Assembly (NCBI RefSeq): GCF_000970795.1
Contig: NZ_KQ034028.1
Span: 775,839 to 839,838 of the forward strand
Reading direction: 5' to 3'
Source: Bombilactobacillus mellifer
GTDB taxonomy: Bacteria > Bacillota > Bacilli > Lactobacillales > Lactobacillaceae
DNA: 64,000 bases
This document shows, in pieces, positions 55,197 to 64,000 of the stretch. The first letter of the stretch is position 1; each line of letters begins with the position of its first letter. Under the pieces are notes generated by a model. The model ran no database searches, had not been told where the DNA came from, and saw only the letters and a list, made by a program, of their open reading frames with translations. The translations under genes and the position numbers were made by a program.

Positions 55197-56159
55197 TCAA
55201 TTAACAACATTCAACTTTTTCCTATTCAAAAAAGCTTTAAGATTAGCAATGACTATTCCTAATAGGCGCTCACGGGTTTCACGGGGCGCCCAGGCAATAT
55301 GTGGTGTAAGATAACAATTTTTAGCCGACAGTAAAGGACTAGTGGCCGGCAGAGGTTCTATTTGCGCTACATCGAGTCCCGCGGCGGCCATTTTGCCCGC
55401 ATTTAAAGCCGCCGCAACATCGTGTTCATTAATTAACCCACCGCGTGCAGTATTAATAAGAATAACTTGATCTTTCATTTGCGCCAGAGCTTGCTGATTA
55501 ATCATTCCAATCGTTGTAGGTGTTTGAGGCACATGCAGACTGATAATATCAGCTTTTTGATACAACTCCGTCAAACTAATTTGTTTAACATATTCTGGAA
55601 CGTTACTTTTCGGGCGATGATTATAAAAAACCACCTTCATGGAAAAAGCATGCCCAATTGCGGCAACTTTTTGGGCGATATTCCCAAATCCAATTAAACC
55701 TAAGGTTTTATCTTTGAGTTCGATCAACGGTTTGGCCCAAAAAGTAAAATCCGGATTACTACTCCAGCGCCCTTCATGGACTAAGTTATTATGTAATCCC
55801 ACTTGACTAGTAATTTCCAGTAAAAGGGCAAAGGTAAATTGAGCAACGGCATCCGTACCATAAGTGGGAATATTAGTTACTATAATCCCGGCCTTTTGAG
55901 CAGCAGCGATATCAACAATATTGTAACCTGTGGCGGTAACCCCGATATATTGAATCTGAGGGGCTGCCTGGAGCACATTTTGATTCAAGGGTGTTTTGTT
56001 CGTTAAAACAATTTGGGCGTCCCCAATTCTTTTTAAAATTTCCAGATCATTATCAACGGGTGTACGATCGTAAAATTTACATTGACCTAATTTTTCCAGA
56101 GGGCTCCAATCTAAATCTCCGGGATTTAAAGCATAACTATCCAAATTAACAATTTTCAT
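55197..56159 (-). CDS. D-2-hydroxyacid dehydrogenase (glycerate dehydrogenase-like)
   Basis: 320 residues. NAD motif LGLIGFGNIAQKVA; catalytic Arg in NTARGGLIN, Glu in AQIEPLP and His in TPHIAWAP. The sequence follows the hydroxypyruvate/glycerate dehydrogenase branch rather than D-lactate dehydrogenase. The residue after the NAD beta-strand (VVFYNHRPK) is Asn/His, not Asp, so NADP use is possible. AGGTTAGAG before the ATG. Single gene. Confidence 0.88.
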   Translation of the reverse strand: MKIVNLDSYALNPGDLDWSPLEKLGQCKFYDRTPVDNDLEILKRIGDAQIVLTNKTPLNQNVLQAAPQIQYIGVTATGYNIVDIAAAQKAGIIVTNIPTYGTDAVAQFTFALLLEITSQVGLHNNLVHEGRWSSNPDFTFWAKPLIELKDKTLGLIGFGNIAQKVAAIGHAFSMKVVFYNHRPKSNVPEYVKQISLTELYQKADIISLHVPQTPTTIGMINQQALAQMKDQVILINTARGGLINEHDVAAALNAGKMAAAGLDVAQIEPLPATSPLLSAKNCYLTPHIAWAPRETRERLLGIVIANLKAFLNRKKLNVVN

Positions 56160-56364
56160 TTCTCTAACCTCAAATTTAAAGTGTTGATATTGAATAGTTT
56201 ACTATATCTTAACTAGAGAAACAGACTTTCTTCGATGATCTATCTTGAAAAGCTTGAACATTAGTAGTGGATTGCAAAGCCCAACCACTTTACTAAATAT
56301 AAGGTTCCCCAATTGCATCGAAAAATAATTCTAGTGTTGTAAAATTACAAGATTATTTTTGTGA

Positions 56365-56907
56365 TTAGTTAGTGCGGGGAAGGCGGCGTTGATATTTGCG
56401 TAACTTTTTTAAGGCCCAATCATAATGACTGGTGGTGTTGGCAATAAAATAACTGCCTAAAGTATTATTGCCAGTCCAAGGGTAGATGTGTTTTTGAAAA
56501 AGTTGGTCTTCGGAAAAAGTATCTAAAATACTCATTACCTGCTGATGGGTCTGATCTAATAGCTTTTCTGCTGTTTCTAAAGAAGTAGTTTGATGTTTTT
56601 GCCAAAAAGCGAGGTTCATTTGCCCATAAGTACGCCAATTGTAACCAGCTGGTAAAAAGTCTTGCTTTTGGCCCGCCTGATTGTTTTGAATCCAAGTCAA
56701 TAATAGTTTTTGCCACTCATATAAATGAATTAAAACATCACGTACATTATGATCACGTTGCCAATGAGCTTCTTTTAAAGAACTGATGTCAAAATTAAAA
56801 TCTGCCGTGCGTGCTGCAGGGGGCAATGCCGCAATCAAATCTTTAATTTTTTGATAATTAGTTTGACTGGTATTGATGAGTTCAGTTTTGGTAGTTGGTC
56901 GAGCCAT
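56365..56907 (-). CDS. ClbS/DfsB-family four-helix protein
   Basis: 180 residues, starting MARPTTKTELI as in the DUF1706 (ClbS/DfsB) group. RDVLIHLYEWQKLLLTW, GYNWRTYGQMN and a final HYDWALKKLRKY match this DinB-like helix bundle. ClbS gives resistance to colibactin; most members, as probably here, have no known role. GAGGGAG before the ATG. Single gene. Confidence 0.87.
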   Translation of the reverse strand: MARPTTKTELINTSQTNYQKIKDLIAALPPAARTADFNFDISSLKEAHWQRDHNVRDVLIHLYEWQKLLLTWIQNNQAGQKQDFLPAGYNWRTYGQMNLAFWQKHQTTSLETAEKLLDQTHQQVMSILDTFSEDQLFQKHIYPWTGNNTLGSYFIANTTSHYDWALKKLRKYQRRLPRTN

Positions 56908-57236
56908 CGAAAAATCTCCCTCACGATTAATTTTTAGGCAATACTACAGTTGCACTAATAGATCAGCAATATGGTCAAAATCTTGTCCACTCGTTGTAAT
57001 TAGAACTATTGTAACGGAAATGAGTTGTTGACAGCAAGATCAAAAATGTTTGGTTTTTAATGGTGTTTGAAAAATATCCATGTAAACTTATTTAAAAAAT
57101 CAGCTAAAGACTACTGCAAACTGATCCAAAATTCAGCATGTGGGATACTTAGAGAGTGAAATGAACAAATATCATATTATTTGGCCACTTGGCTTAATAA
57201 AAAGAGAATATCCATAATCGTAAAACTGATTATGCT
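56908..57236. other. Intergenic region, no gene seen
   Basis: AT-rich. CATAATC (57213) and GATTATG (57228) could form a small hairpin after the peptidase gene on the complement, with CTCTTTTTATT behind it. Confidence 0.35.
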
Positions 57237-58121
57237 TTAGTCATGTTCTAAAAGCCAATTAGTTAATAAATGTTGATATTTCTGATTTTCTTCCACAAAA
57301 GATAAATGCCGACTGTGCGCAAATAATTCCCAGTGGGCATTAGGGAGTTGATCCCACATGGTTTTATTAATTAACGGAGTGGATAAATCATTTGTGCCGC
57401 TGGTAATTAATGTTGGCTGTTTGAGCTGAGCTAATTTTTGAGTATAATCATAATTTTTCAAAGTGCCACTAGGTGTATACTCATTGGGCCCCCAAGCCGT
57501 GGCATAGGCTTGAGTACCACCATGCTTTTTGCGGCGTAGCGGTTCCGGATCTGCGGCAGTAAATTTGGGTGCCGCATGTAATTGCATGTAATGGGCATTG
57601 GCGGCTTGATAGGCAGAAGCTTGATAGTTTCCAGTAGTCTGGGCTTGATTAATAGCCGTTTGTTCAGCGATTGGTAAAAATTTAATTAGCCGTTGCTGCT
57701 CTTGGGCCCACAATTGCGCGTTGGATAAGGTACTGGCCAAAATTAAGCTTTGGATACCTTGAGGGTGATAGTCACACAGATAAATTAGCGCTAACATGCC
57801 ACCCCATGATTGACCTAACAAATGAATCTTGGTTAAATGTAATTTTTGGCGTAAATTAATCAACTCCTGAACCCAGGTTTCAGCCCGCCATAGCTGGGGC
57901 TGATCGGGACAAGATGAATTACCGCAGCCTAATTGATCATACATAATGAGTTGTCTGTGCGAGGTTTGGGCCACAGTATCTAAAACTTCAAAATAATTAT
58001 GGGTCGAACCCGGACCGCCATGTAATAACAATAATGGGGGATGTTGTGCCGATTCTTTGCCGACAATGCGATAATAGGTCCGATATGGTCCAAAGGGAAG
58101 ATAACCTTCGGTGATAAGCAT
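57237..58121 (-). CDS. pip: Proline iminopeptidase-family alpha/beta hydrolase
   Basis: 294 residues. HGGPGSTHNYFE (oxyanion hole), nucleophile Ser105 in GQSWGGML, Asp near 245 (SGTNDLSTP) and His near 272 (AHSRHLSF) form the triad. No signal peptide. It releases N-terminal proline from peptides, a known lactobacillar peptidase; closely related aminopeptidase specificities are possible. Two to three bases from ppsR, same transcript. Confidence 0.88.
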   Translation of the reverse strand: MLITEGYLPFGPYRTYYRIVGKESAQHPPLLLLHGGPGSTHNYFEVLDTVAQTSHRQLIMYDQLGCGNSSCPDQPQLWRAETWVQELINLRQKLHLTKIHLLGQSWGGMLALIYLCDYHPQGIQSLILASTLSNAQLWAQEQQRLIKFLPIAEQTAINQAQTTGNYQASAYQAANAHYMQLHAAPKFTAADPEPLRRKKHGGTQAYATAWGPNEYTPSGTLKNYDYTQKLAQLKQPTLITSGTNDLSTPLINKTMWDQLPNAHWELFAHSRHLSFVEENQKYQHLLTNWLLEHD

Positions 58122-58124
58122 TCT

Positions 58125-58937
58125 TTAACCTCCTAATGTATTGAGATTGAGTTTGTTGGTAATAATTGCCGCAATTTCTTCAATCGACTTATTGGCCACA
58201 TTTATAACTAAGCAACCTAGTTTTTGATAAATTTGGTCAGCATATTGTAACTCTGCTCTAATTTTATGCACGTCGGAATAAGCAGTAGTCGGTTTTAGGC
58301 CATAAGCAATCATGCGTTGTTGCCGGATTTTTTGTAAAACTTCTTCATCATTGGTTAAACCAACGATTTTTTGCGGTGCTATTTGCCAAATTTCGTCTGG
58401 TAATTGTACTTGGGGCATTAACGGAATATTCGTCACTTTAATTCGTTGATTAGCGAGGAAAAAGGATAAAGGCGTTTTGGAAGTTCGTGAAATTCCTAGT
58501 AATACCACATCGGCGCGCGTAATACTATGAGGATTTTTGCCATCATCATTTTCTGCGGCAAAATCAATGGCAGCAATGCGTTCAAAATATTGGGAATTCA
58601 GTTTCCGAGCGGCGCCGATTTCATGACTGGCTTTTTGATGCGTATAGGCTTCTAATTTATCTAAATATGGATTAAGGATATCGAATGCTAAGATATTATG
58701 TTCCCAAGTAAACTTTTTAACGAGGTCATCGAACTCGCGATGAGTTAAAGTATAAAAAATAATTGCCTGGTCAGTTAATGCTTGTTGTAAAATTTGTTGA
58801 GCTTCTGCTACATTTTTAACAAAGGCAAAGCGTTTTAATTGAATCTCAATGGTCGGGAATTGTGCCAACATAGAGCGGGCAAAACCGGCTGACGTTTCGC
58901 CCGACGAATCAGACATGGCATAAATTACTTGTTTCAT
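58125..58937 (-). CDS. PpsR-type kinase/pyrophosphorylase (DUF299)
   Basis: 270 residues from the ATG at 58937 (AGGTG before it). YAMSDSSGETSAGFARSML at the start, ITRADVVLLGISRTSKTPLS with the P-loop, and YADQIYQKLGC near the end. Family members switch pyruvate,phosphate dikinase or PEP synthetase on and off by ADP-dependent phosphorylation and phosphorolysis. Its target is not in the window. Divergent from rpsU, a usual place in lactobacilli. Confidence 0.93.
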   Translation of the reverse strand: MKQVIYAMSDSSGETSAGFARSMLAQFPTIEIQLKRFAFVKNVAEAQQILQQALTDQAIIFYTLTHREFDDLVKKFTWEHNILAFDILNPYLDKLEAYTHQKASHEIGAARKLNSQYFERIAAIDFAAENDDGKNPHSITRADVVLLGISRTSKTPLSFFLANQRIKVTNIPLMPQVQLPDEIWQIAPQKIVGLTNDEEVLQKIRQQRMIAYGLKPTTAYSDVHKIRAELQYADQIYQKLGCLVINVANKSIEEIAAIITNKLNLNTLGG

Positions 58938-59014
58938 CACATTCACCTGCGTTATTTTTGTTCCTAAATTATCATTTTTAGGGAAAAAAAGCTAGATAAT
59001 CTCAGGATTAATTG

Positions 59015-59043
59015 TTTTCAGTTGGAGATTCTTTTGGTATACT
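59015..59043 (+). promoter_or_regulatory. rpsU promoter
   Basis: TTTTCA (59015-59020), 17 bases, TATACT (59038-59043) with TTGG just before, close to an extended -10. Confidence 0.5.
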
Positions 59044-59099
59044 GTATTAGAACTGTTTCAATAAATAGTTACGTAAGTAATCGGAAGGAGGGATATCCT

Positions 59100-59288
59100 A
59101 TGGCTAAGACAGTCGTTCGTGAAAACGAGTCTCTGGATGATGCTCTTCGTCGATTTAAACGTTCTGTTTCCAAAAGTGGTACTCTTCAAGAATATCGCAA
59201 ACGTGAATTCTATGAAAAACCTAGCGTTAAGCGCAAGTTGAAATCAGAAGCTGCACGTAAGCGCAACAAGAAGAGAAAAAGACGGTAA
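59100..59288 (+). CDS. rpsU: 30S ribosomal protein S21
   Basis: 62 residues from the ATG at 59100, preceded by [29 protein letters not shown] and the basic end [10 protein letters not shown] are standard S21. Small-subunit protein near the anti-Shine-Dalgarno region. The yqeY-type gene follows after 20 bases. Confidence 0.96.
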   Translation: MAKTVVRENESLDDALRRFKRSVSKSGTLQEYRKREFYEKPSVKRKLKSEAARKRNKKRKRR

Positions 59289-59308
59289 GATTTAGGGTGT
59301 GATATTTA

Positions 59309-59752
59309 ATGTCGCTTACTGACCAATTAATGACTGATATTAAGACGGCCATGAAAAGCCAAGATAAGACCGCCTTATCGGTTATCAGAATGCTTAAATC
59401 AGCTTTAATGAACAAAAAAATCGAGCTGGGACATGTATTAACTGACCAAGAGGAAGCTCAAGTCGTAGCTTCCCAAATGAAGCAGCAAAAAGATTCCCTA
59501 GCTGATTTTCAAAAAGGCGGCCGCGACGATTTAGTAGCGCAAACGCAGGCACAAATGAAAGTTTTGCAGCAATATTTACCGCAACAATTATCTAAGGCTG
59601 AACTACAGCAAATTGTTCAACAAAGTGCGGCCGAGATACAGGCAACTAGTGCAGCCGACTTTGGCAAGTTAATGAAAACTGTTATGCCTAAAGTGCGTGG
59701 CCGGGCTGATGGTAGTCTGGTTAATCAAATTGTAAAAGCATTTTTACAGTAA
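59309..59752 (+). CDS. yqeY: GatB/YqeY-domain protein
   Basis: 147 residues. MSLTDQLMTDIKTAMKSQDK, LKSALMNKKIELG and GKLMKTVMPKVRGRADG are typical of YqeY, the stand-alone relative of the GatB C-terminal tRNA-binding domain. Role uncertain. In operon with rpsU as in most Firmicutes; a terminator follows. Confidence 0.93.
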   Translation: MSLTDQLMTDIKTAMKSQDKTALSVIRMLKSALMNKKIELGHVLTDQEEAQVVASQMKQQKDSLADFQKGGRDDLVAQTQAQMKVLQQYLPQQLSKAELQQIVQQSAAEIQATSAADFGKLMKTVMPKVRGRADGSLVNQIVKAFLQ

Positions 59753-59753
59753 C

Positions 59754-59790
59754 AAAAAAGGTTAAAGTGTAATTTTACTTTAACCTTTTT
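59754..59790 (+). terminator. Terminator of rpsU-yqeY
   Basis: AAAAAGGTTAAAGT / ACTTTAACCTTTTT with eight-base loop. Confidence 0.9.
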
Positions 59791-59847
59791 ATTTTGGAGG
59801 ATTTTGTAATAAAATAAGAATAATTAATTAAGACTGGGGTAAGGTAT

Positions 59848-60810
59848 TTGACAGCAGAAATAACCAAAACTTTTACGATCTCTAATAATGATGATGCTTT
59901 AATTTTTGGGATTAACGATGCTAATTTAAAAATTATTGCTGAAAAATTAAACCTAAAAATTCATCCTTTTGGAGAACGAGTTGATCTAACAGGCGAGCCA
60001 TCGCAGGTCCAGTTGGCGACTCAAATTCTCACTATTTTGGTTAAGCTGTTGCATTCGGGGATTCAAATTGGCGAATCGGATGTGGTAAGTGCGACGCAAA
60101 TGGCTTTGGAAGGTCAGTTAGAGTATTTTGCAGATTTATATAATCAAGTGATTTTGCATAATGCTCAAGGGCACGCCATCCGAGTGCGTAATTTGGGACA
60201 AAGGCAGTATCTTCAGACTATCAAAAAGCATGATATTACTTTTGGCATTGGCCCCGCTGGGACTGGTAAGACTTATTTGGCGGTGGTGATGGCCGTGGCT
60301 GCTTTAAAAAAAGGGCAGGTGCGACGATTAGTTTTGACACGGCCAGCAGTGGAAGCTGGTGAAAATTTAGGCTTTTTACCCGGCGATTTAAAAGAAAAAG
60401 TTGATCCTTATTTGCGGCCAATCTATGATGCATTATATGATATTTTAGGAACGGAACATACGAATCACTTATTAGAACGAGGAGTCATTGAAATTGCGCC
60501 TCTAGCCTATATGCGGGGACGCACATTAGATGAGGCCTTTGTGATTTTAGACGAGGCTCAAAATACTACGCGTGAACAAATGAAAATGTTTTTAACGCGG
60601 TTGGGATTCGGATCGAAAATGGTAGTAAATGGAGATGCTACACAAATTGATTTACCGCGGCATGCCAAAAGTGGTTTAATAGAGGCTGCACAAATTTTAC
60701 GGAATTTACCACGAATCGGTTTTGTCGATTTTAAAACCAGTGATGTGGTGCGTCACCCTGTAGTAGCAGAAATTATAGCTGCTTATCAACAAAAAACCGG
60801 GAGTAATTAA
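59848..60810 (+). CDS. PhoH-family ATPase
   Basis: 320 residues, TTG start after GGGGTAAGG. N-terminal KH-like region, then PhoH domain: GPAGTGKTYLAVV (Walker A), VILDEAQNTTREQ (Walker B) and a RhaH-like TGLGFGSKMVVNGD segment. Predicted RNA-linked ATPase working with YbeY, encoded one base overlap downstream. Confidence 0.94.
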   Translation: MTAEITKTFTISNNDDALIFGINDANLKIIAEKLNLKIHPFGERVDLTGEPSQVQLATQILTILVKLLHSGIQIGESDVVSATQMALEGQLEYFADLYNQVILHNAQGHAIRVRNLGQRQYLQTIKKHDITFGIGPAGTGKTYLAVVMAVAALKKGQVRRLVLTRPAVEAGENLGFLPGDLKEKVDPYLRPIYDALYDILGTEHTNHLLERGVIEIAPLAYMRGRTLDEAFVILDEAQNTTREQMKMFLTRLGFGSKMVVNGDATQIDLPRHAKSGLIEAAQILRNLPRIGFVDFKTSDVVRHPVVAEIIAAYQQKTGSN

Positions 60811-61286
60811 TGGACGTTGAAATTTATGATCAAAATAATCTAATCCAACCAGTACAATTACAGTTAGTGCAGCAATTAATTGCGCAGACAGCGACGACAA
60901 TTGTTCTACCAGCGGATACAGAGATGTCAATAACTTTTTGTCAACCCGATAAAATTCAGCAACTCAATCGGCAATATCGCGCCACTGATCGTCCGACGGA
61001 TGTTATTAGTTTTGCTTTAGAAGACGGGGATGACGACGGAATCAGTACCACAGAATTAGAGGCTGAATTTGGGGTACCACGAAATATTGGCGACTTATTT
61101 ATTTGCCCGGCAGTAGTTCGGCAACATGCCCAAGAATACGGACATTCATATGAGCGTGAATTAGGATACACTGTCGTTCATGGGATGTTGCATTTAGCCG
61201 GTTATGATCACGTACAAACAACAGCGGCTCAGGAAATGTTTGCGTTGCAGGAAAAAATTTTGACCGCATTAGGTTTAAAACGATAG
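60810..61286 (+). CDS. ybeY: Endoribonuclease YbeY
   Basis: 158 residues, ATG overlapping the phoH stop. HGMLHLAGYDH gives the three zinc histidines and TDVISFAL the other family motif. Needed for 16S rRNA 3' end processing and ribosome quality control. Conserved phoH-ybeY-(dgkA)-cdd-era-recO order; dgkA is absent here, so cdd follows directly. Confidence 0.95.
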   Translation: MDVEIYDQNNLIQPVQLQLVQQLIAQTATTIVLPADTEMSITFCQPDKIQQLNRQYRATDRPTDVISFALEDGDDDGISTTELEAEFGVPRNIGDLFICPAVVRQHAQEYGHSYERELGYTVVHGMLHLAGYDHVQTTAAQEMFALQEKILTALGLKR

Positions 61287-61294
61287 GACAAGTT

Positions 61295-61699
61295 ATGTCA
61301 ATGGAAAAATTAAAAGCAGCAGCAACTAAAATGTTGTTGCAAGCTTATGCCCCGTATTCTCATTTTCCCGTTGGAGCAGCTTTACTGACCTCTGAGGGCA
61401 AAATATATTCGGGTTGTAATATTGAAAATGCTTCATACGGTTTAACCAATTGTGCGGAACGGACAGCGATGTTTACAGCGATTGCTGCTGGTGAGCGCCA
61501 TTTTGCTGCCCTTTTGATAATCAATTCACGCCCCAAAATAATTACTCCTTGTGGAGCCTGTCGCCAAGTTTTATCAGAATTTTGTCCGCCGCAAATGCCG
61601 ATTTATTTAACTACTAATCAAACAGAACAATTAGTTTCTACAACAGTTGCTGATATGTTGCCGGGAGCTTTTGCAGCGGAGGATTTACATGATGACTAA
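61295..61699 (+). CDS. cdd: Cytidine deaminase
   Basis: 134 residues. [20 protein letters not shown] (zinc Cys, catalytic Glu) and [12 protein letters not shown] (two zinc Cys). Turns cytidine and deoxycytidine into uridine forms for salvage. A second ATG two codons later is possible. It overlaps era by eleven bases. Confidence 0.95.
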   Translation: MSMEKLKAAATKMLLQAYAPYSHFPVGAALLTSEGKIYSGCNIENASYGLTNCAERTAMFTAIAAGERHFAALLIINSRPKIITPCGACRQVLSEFCPPQMPIYLTTNQTEQLVSTTVADMLPGAFAAEDLHDD

Positions 61700-62600
61700 A
61701 GAAGAATTTCATTCAGGATTTGTAGCAGTCCTTGGTGTGCCTAATGTTGGTAAATCGACATTAGTTAATCGAATTTTACAAACGGAAATATCGATTATTT
61801 CACCGAAGGCACAAACTACCCGCAATAAGATTCAAGGTATTTACACTGATCAAGAACAGCAAATTATTTTTTTAGATACTCCGGGGTTACATCGCCCCCA
61901 CAATAATTTAGATCAGTACATGGATCAAGCTGCTTGGTCGGCTGTGCAGGATGTGGATGCAATTTTATTGTTGGTAAGTGCCACTCAAGCGCTAACTGAA
62001 GATACCCGGACTATTATTACTAAATTGGCTGACATCTCTGTACCAATCTTTTTAGTAATTAATAAGATTGACTTAGTTCATCCAGATGCTCTTTTACCGC
62101 TAATTGATCAGTATCAACAGTTACATCATTTTCAAGAAATTTTCCCCATTTCGGCCACACAAGGGAATAATGTGGCCGAACTCTTAACTGCTGTAGGTCA
62201 AATTCTACCAGTAGGCCCCAAGTATTACCCTGAAGATCAAATAAGCGATCATCCAGAATATTTTGTGGTGAGCGAAATTATTCGCGAAAAGATTTTAGAA
62301 TTAACACGCCAAGAGGTTCCACATGCAGTAGCCGTAGTTGTGGAGGATATGCAGCAACGGTTACAGGGTAAATTACAGGTACAAGCGACCATTTATGTGG
62401 AACGCGCTAGTCAAAAGCAAATTATAATTGGCAGTAAAGGTTCGATGTTAAAGAATATTGGCATTCGCGCTCGCAAAAAAATTGAATTATTGCTTGGGGA
62501 ACGTATTAACTTACAATTATGGGTCAAAGTTCAAAAAAATTGGCGGAATGATCCGTTATTTTTAGCGCGAATGGGTTATGCTGTGAAGGACTTGAAATAG
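61689..62600 (+). CDS. era: GTPase Era
   Basis: 303 residues from the ATG at 61689 (GGAGG six bases before; the next codon is also ATG). GVPNVGKST (G1), DTPGLHRP (G3), NKID (G4), SATQG (G5), and the KH domain [15 protein letters not shown]. Binds 16S rRNA during 30S maturation. Confidence 0.96.
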   Translation: MMTKEEFHSGFVAVLGVPNVGKSTLVNRILQTEISIISPKAQTTRNKIQGIYTDQEQQIIFLDTPGLHRPHNNLDQYMDQAAWSAVQDVDAILLLVSATQALTEDTRTIITKLADISVPIFLVINKIDLVHPDALLPLIDQYQQLHHFQEIFPISATQGNNVAELLTAVGQILPVGPKYYPEDQISDHPEYFVVSEIIREKILELTRQEVPHAVAVVVEDMQQRLQGKLQVQATIYVERASQKQIIIGSKGSMLKNIGIRARKKIELLLGERINLQLWVKVQKNWRNDPLFLARMGYAVKDLK

Positions 62601-62602
62601 CG

Positions 62603-63364
62603 ATGGTTTTAGCACGTAATCAGTCTTTTCGAGGACTGGTTTTACGCTTACAAGATTATCATGATAATGATCAATTGGCTTATTTGTTAACCGATCGTTA
62701 TGGGTTGGTCACCTTTTTAATGCGGGGTATCAAGAAACCTAACGCTAAGCAACGTTATTTAGTGTTGCCATTTACCTATGGTCATTATCAGGGTACTTTC
62801 AATGATCATGGATTTTCTTATTTAAGTACGGCCCAAGAATTACAACAATTTGAAAATGTAGCGCAAGATATTTTTAAAAATGCTTATGTTACTTATATTT
62901 ATGATTTGACAATCCGTGCTTTTACTTCACAATCATTGAGCACTGCTTGGTTTGAGCAAATTTTGTGGGCTACTAAATTAATCGACGCAGGACAAGATCC
63001 GGAGATTATCTGCAATATTCTTGAAGTGCAGCTATTACAACCATTTGGGGTTCAACCTAATTGGCAACGTTGTGTAGTGGGGGGCGAAAACCAAGGCCCG
63101 TTCGATTATTCTGTTGTTTATAGTGGAATTTTGTGCCAAAAGCATTGGCCTCAGGACAAACATCGTTTACATTTAAAACCAAAAGTGGTTGCTTATTTGC
63201 GGTTATTTGCCCAACTTCGGCTCCGTCGCATCAAGCACATTGCAGTGGATGAGTCGACCAAAGCGCAACTGCGACATACCTTAGATATCATTTATCAAGA
63301 CACCGTAAGCGTTTATCCCAAAAGTAAAAAGTTTATTGATTCGATGTATCGCTGGCAAATCTAG
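62603..63364 (+). CDS. recO: DNA repair protein RecO
   Basis: 253 residues. N-terminal OB fold (FRGLVLRLQDYHDNDQLAYL, FLMRGIKKPNAK) and helical C-terminal part. It loads RecA with RecR in recombination repair. The zinc cysteines of some RecO proteins are only partly present (Cys at RCVVG and ILCQKH). Directly follows era, usual order. Confidence 0.93.
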   Translation: MVLARNQSFRGLVLRLQDYHDNDQLAYLLTDRYGLVTFLMRGIKKPNAKQRYLVLPFTYGHYQGTFNDHGFSYLSTAQELQQFENVAQDIFKNAYVTYIYDLTIRAFTSQSLSTAWFEQILWATKLIDAGQDPEIICNILEVQLLQPFGVQPNWQRCVVGGENQGPFDYSVVYSGILCQKHWPQDKHRLHLKPKVVAYLRLFAQLRLRRIKHIAVDESTKAQLRHTLDIIYQDTVSVYPKSKKFIDSMYRWQI

Positions 63365-63374
63365 GAGTTGACAG

Positions 63375-63550
63375 TATCGAGAGGAATGCTAAAATTAAAC
63401 TTGATTTCCGAACAGCGAGCGTGGATGGTGGAAGCACGCCGTTAATATGGCTCTTGGAATTAATGATAAACTGAGCGCAGGTTAATTCCTGAAGTAGGGT
63501 GGAACCGCGAGTAAATTCGTCCCTATGCAATTTTTGCATAGGTTTTTTTT
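63375..63550 (+). promoter_or_regulatory. T-box leader of glyQ(S), glycine type
   Basis: T-box core AGGGTGGAACCGCG (63496-63509) and terminator CCTATGCAA / TTGCATAGG with eight T (63522-63550). GGC at 63449-63451 fits the glycine specifier. The short leader, lacking stems II, matches the small glycyl type. Confidence 0.92.
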
Positions 63551-63588
63551 GTGCATAATATCTGTTTTTGTAGAAAGAGGTTAATACT

Positions 63589-64000
63589 TTGAAGAAAAAG
63601 CTAAATATTCAGGACATGATTTTAACCCTGCAACAATTTTGGAGTGCTAAAGGTTGTATGTTAATGCAAGCCTATGATACGGAAAAGGGTGCTGGGACAA
63701 TGAGTCCTTATACCTTTTTACGTGCGATTGGGCCGGAACCTTGGAATGCTGCTTATGTAGAACCTTCACGGCGCCCTGCTGATGGTCGTTATGGTGATAA
63801 TCCTAACCGACTATATCAGCATCATCAGTTTCAAGTGGTGATGAAGCCCTCACCTCTGGAGATTCAAGATTATTACTTAGATAGTTTACGCGCTTTAGGA
63901 ATTGAACCTTTGGAACATGATATTCGATTCGTTGAAGACAATTGGGAGAATCCATCAATGGGTTGTGCCGGTGTCGGTTGGGAAGTTTGGTTAGACGGGA
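63589..64000 (+). CDS. glyQ: Glycyl-tRNA synthetase alpha subunit, 3' partial
   Basis: TTG start at 63589 (AAAGAGG before it); 137 codons are visible and the gene runs off the window. [29 protein letters not shown] and [20 protein letters not shown] are unmistakable for the alpha subunit of the two-subunit class II enzyme. The beta subunit gene is expected beyond the end. Confidence 0.96.
   Translation, partial: MKKKLNIQDMILTLQQFWSAKGCMLMQAYDTEKGAGTMSPYTFLRAIGPEPWNAAYVEPSRRPADGRYGDNPNRLYQHHQFQVVMKPSPLEIQDYYLDSLRALGIEPLEHDIRFVEDNWENPSMGCAGVGWEVWLDG

Noticed and set aside
63333-63539. 68-codon frame on the complement
   Set aside because: It is the reverse of the glycine T-box leader.
1-64000. 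CRISPR array, rRNA, tRNA or complete insertion sequence
   Set aside because: No repeat-spacer pattern, no tRNA cloverleaf or rRNA stretch, and no transposase was seen on either strand by reading.

Overview
The window is an AT-rich, densely coded stretch of a Lactobacillales chromosome, most likely Lactobacillaceae. The evidence is the strong AGGAGG-type ribosome binding sites with frequent TTG and GTG starts, a WxL-type surface protein, many mannose-family PTS genes, CcpA (cre) sites, an araR/araB/araA set of the Lactobacillus type, L-2-hydroxyisocaproate and D-lactate type dehydrogenases, and T-box leaders in front of hisS-aspS and glyQ. I cannot name the species from the sequence. I found no rRNA, tRNA, CRISPR array, intact insertion sequence or prophage.

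Left part (1-30 kb) is accessory and mostly carbohydrate metabolism. It opens with the 3' end of a WxL surface protein and a lipoprotein. Next is a DeoR regulator divergent from a pentitol (probably ribitol) operon: TarJ-like dehydrogenase, mannose-type PTS EIIA, EIIB, EIIC and EIID, and ribulose-5-phosphate 3-epimerase. D-serine dehydratase and a DJ-1/PfpI protein follow. Then comes an orphan EIIC-like membrane protein with a D-2-hydroxyacid dehydrogenase and an IclR regulator, with a clear dyad operator at the promoter. An XRE regulator stands divergent from a second mannose-type PTS operon (EIIB, EIIC, EIID, EIIA) that also carries a GH13 isomaltase-like glucosidase and a Gfo/Idh/MocA oxidoreductase. 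An amidohydrolase, a tandem pair of zinc dehydrogenases with duplicated promoters, an SOS-regulated Y-family polymerase with a YolD protein, and dhaK-dhaL complete this part.

Middle part (28.5-42 kb): the arabinose locus (araR divergent from a sugar transporter, araB, araA and an aldose epimerase; araD is not here), an APC amino-acid permease, L-2-hydroxyisocaproate dehydrogenase, an SDR stress-type dehydrogenase, a DUF3862-like protein, YbaK, and two very small proteins missed by usual length cut-offs.

Right part (42-64 kb) is conserved housekeeping: prmA-rsmE, the bifunctional rel gene with dtd, an SH3b amidase, T-box-hisS-aspS, msrB, a YitT protein, nfo, several oxidoreductases and hydrolases, ppsR divergent from rpsU-yqeY, phoH-ybeY-cdd-era-recO, and a T-box followed by the start of glyQ, which runs off the window.

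Much of the left part can be read as a set of inducible modules under CcpA-type catabolite control: sugars or polyols enter by PTS or symport and feed phosphoketolase or glycolytic routes, while hydroxyacid dehydrogenases rebalance NAD. I did not find a wholly new system. The least explained units are the GH13/Gfo-Idh PTS operon with its long structured leader, the orphan EIIC/D-hydroxyacid dehydrogenase/IclR module, the duplicated dehydrogenases, and a dsdA gene whose ribosome binding site is not followed by a normal start codon.
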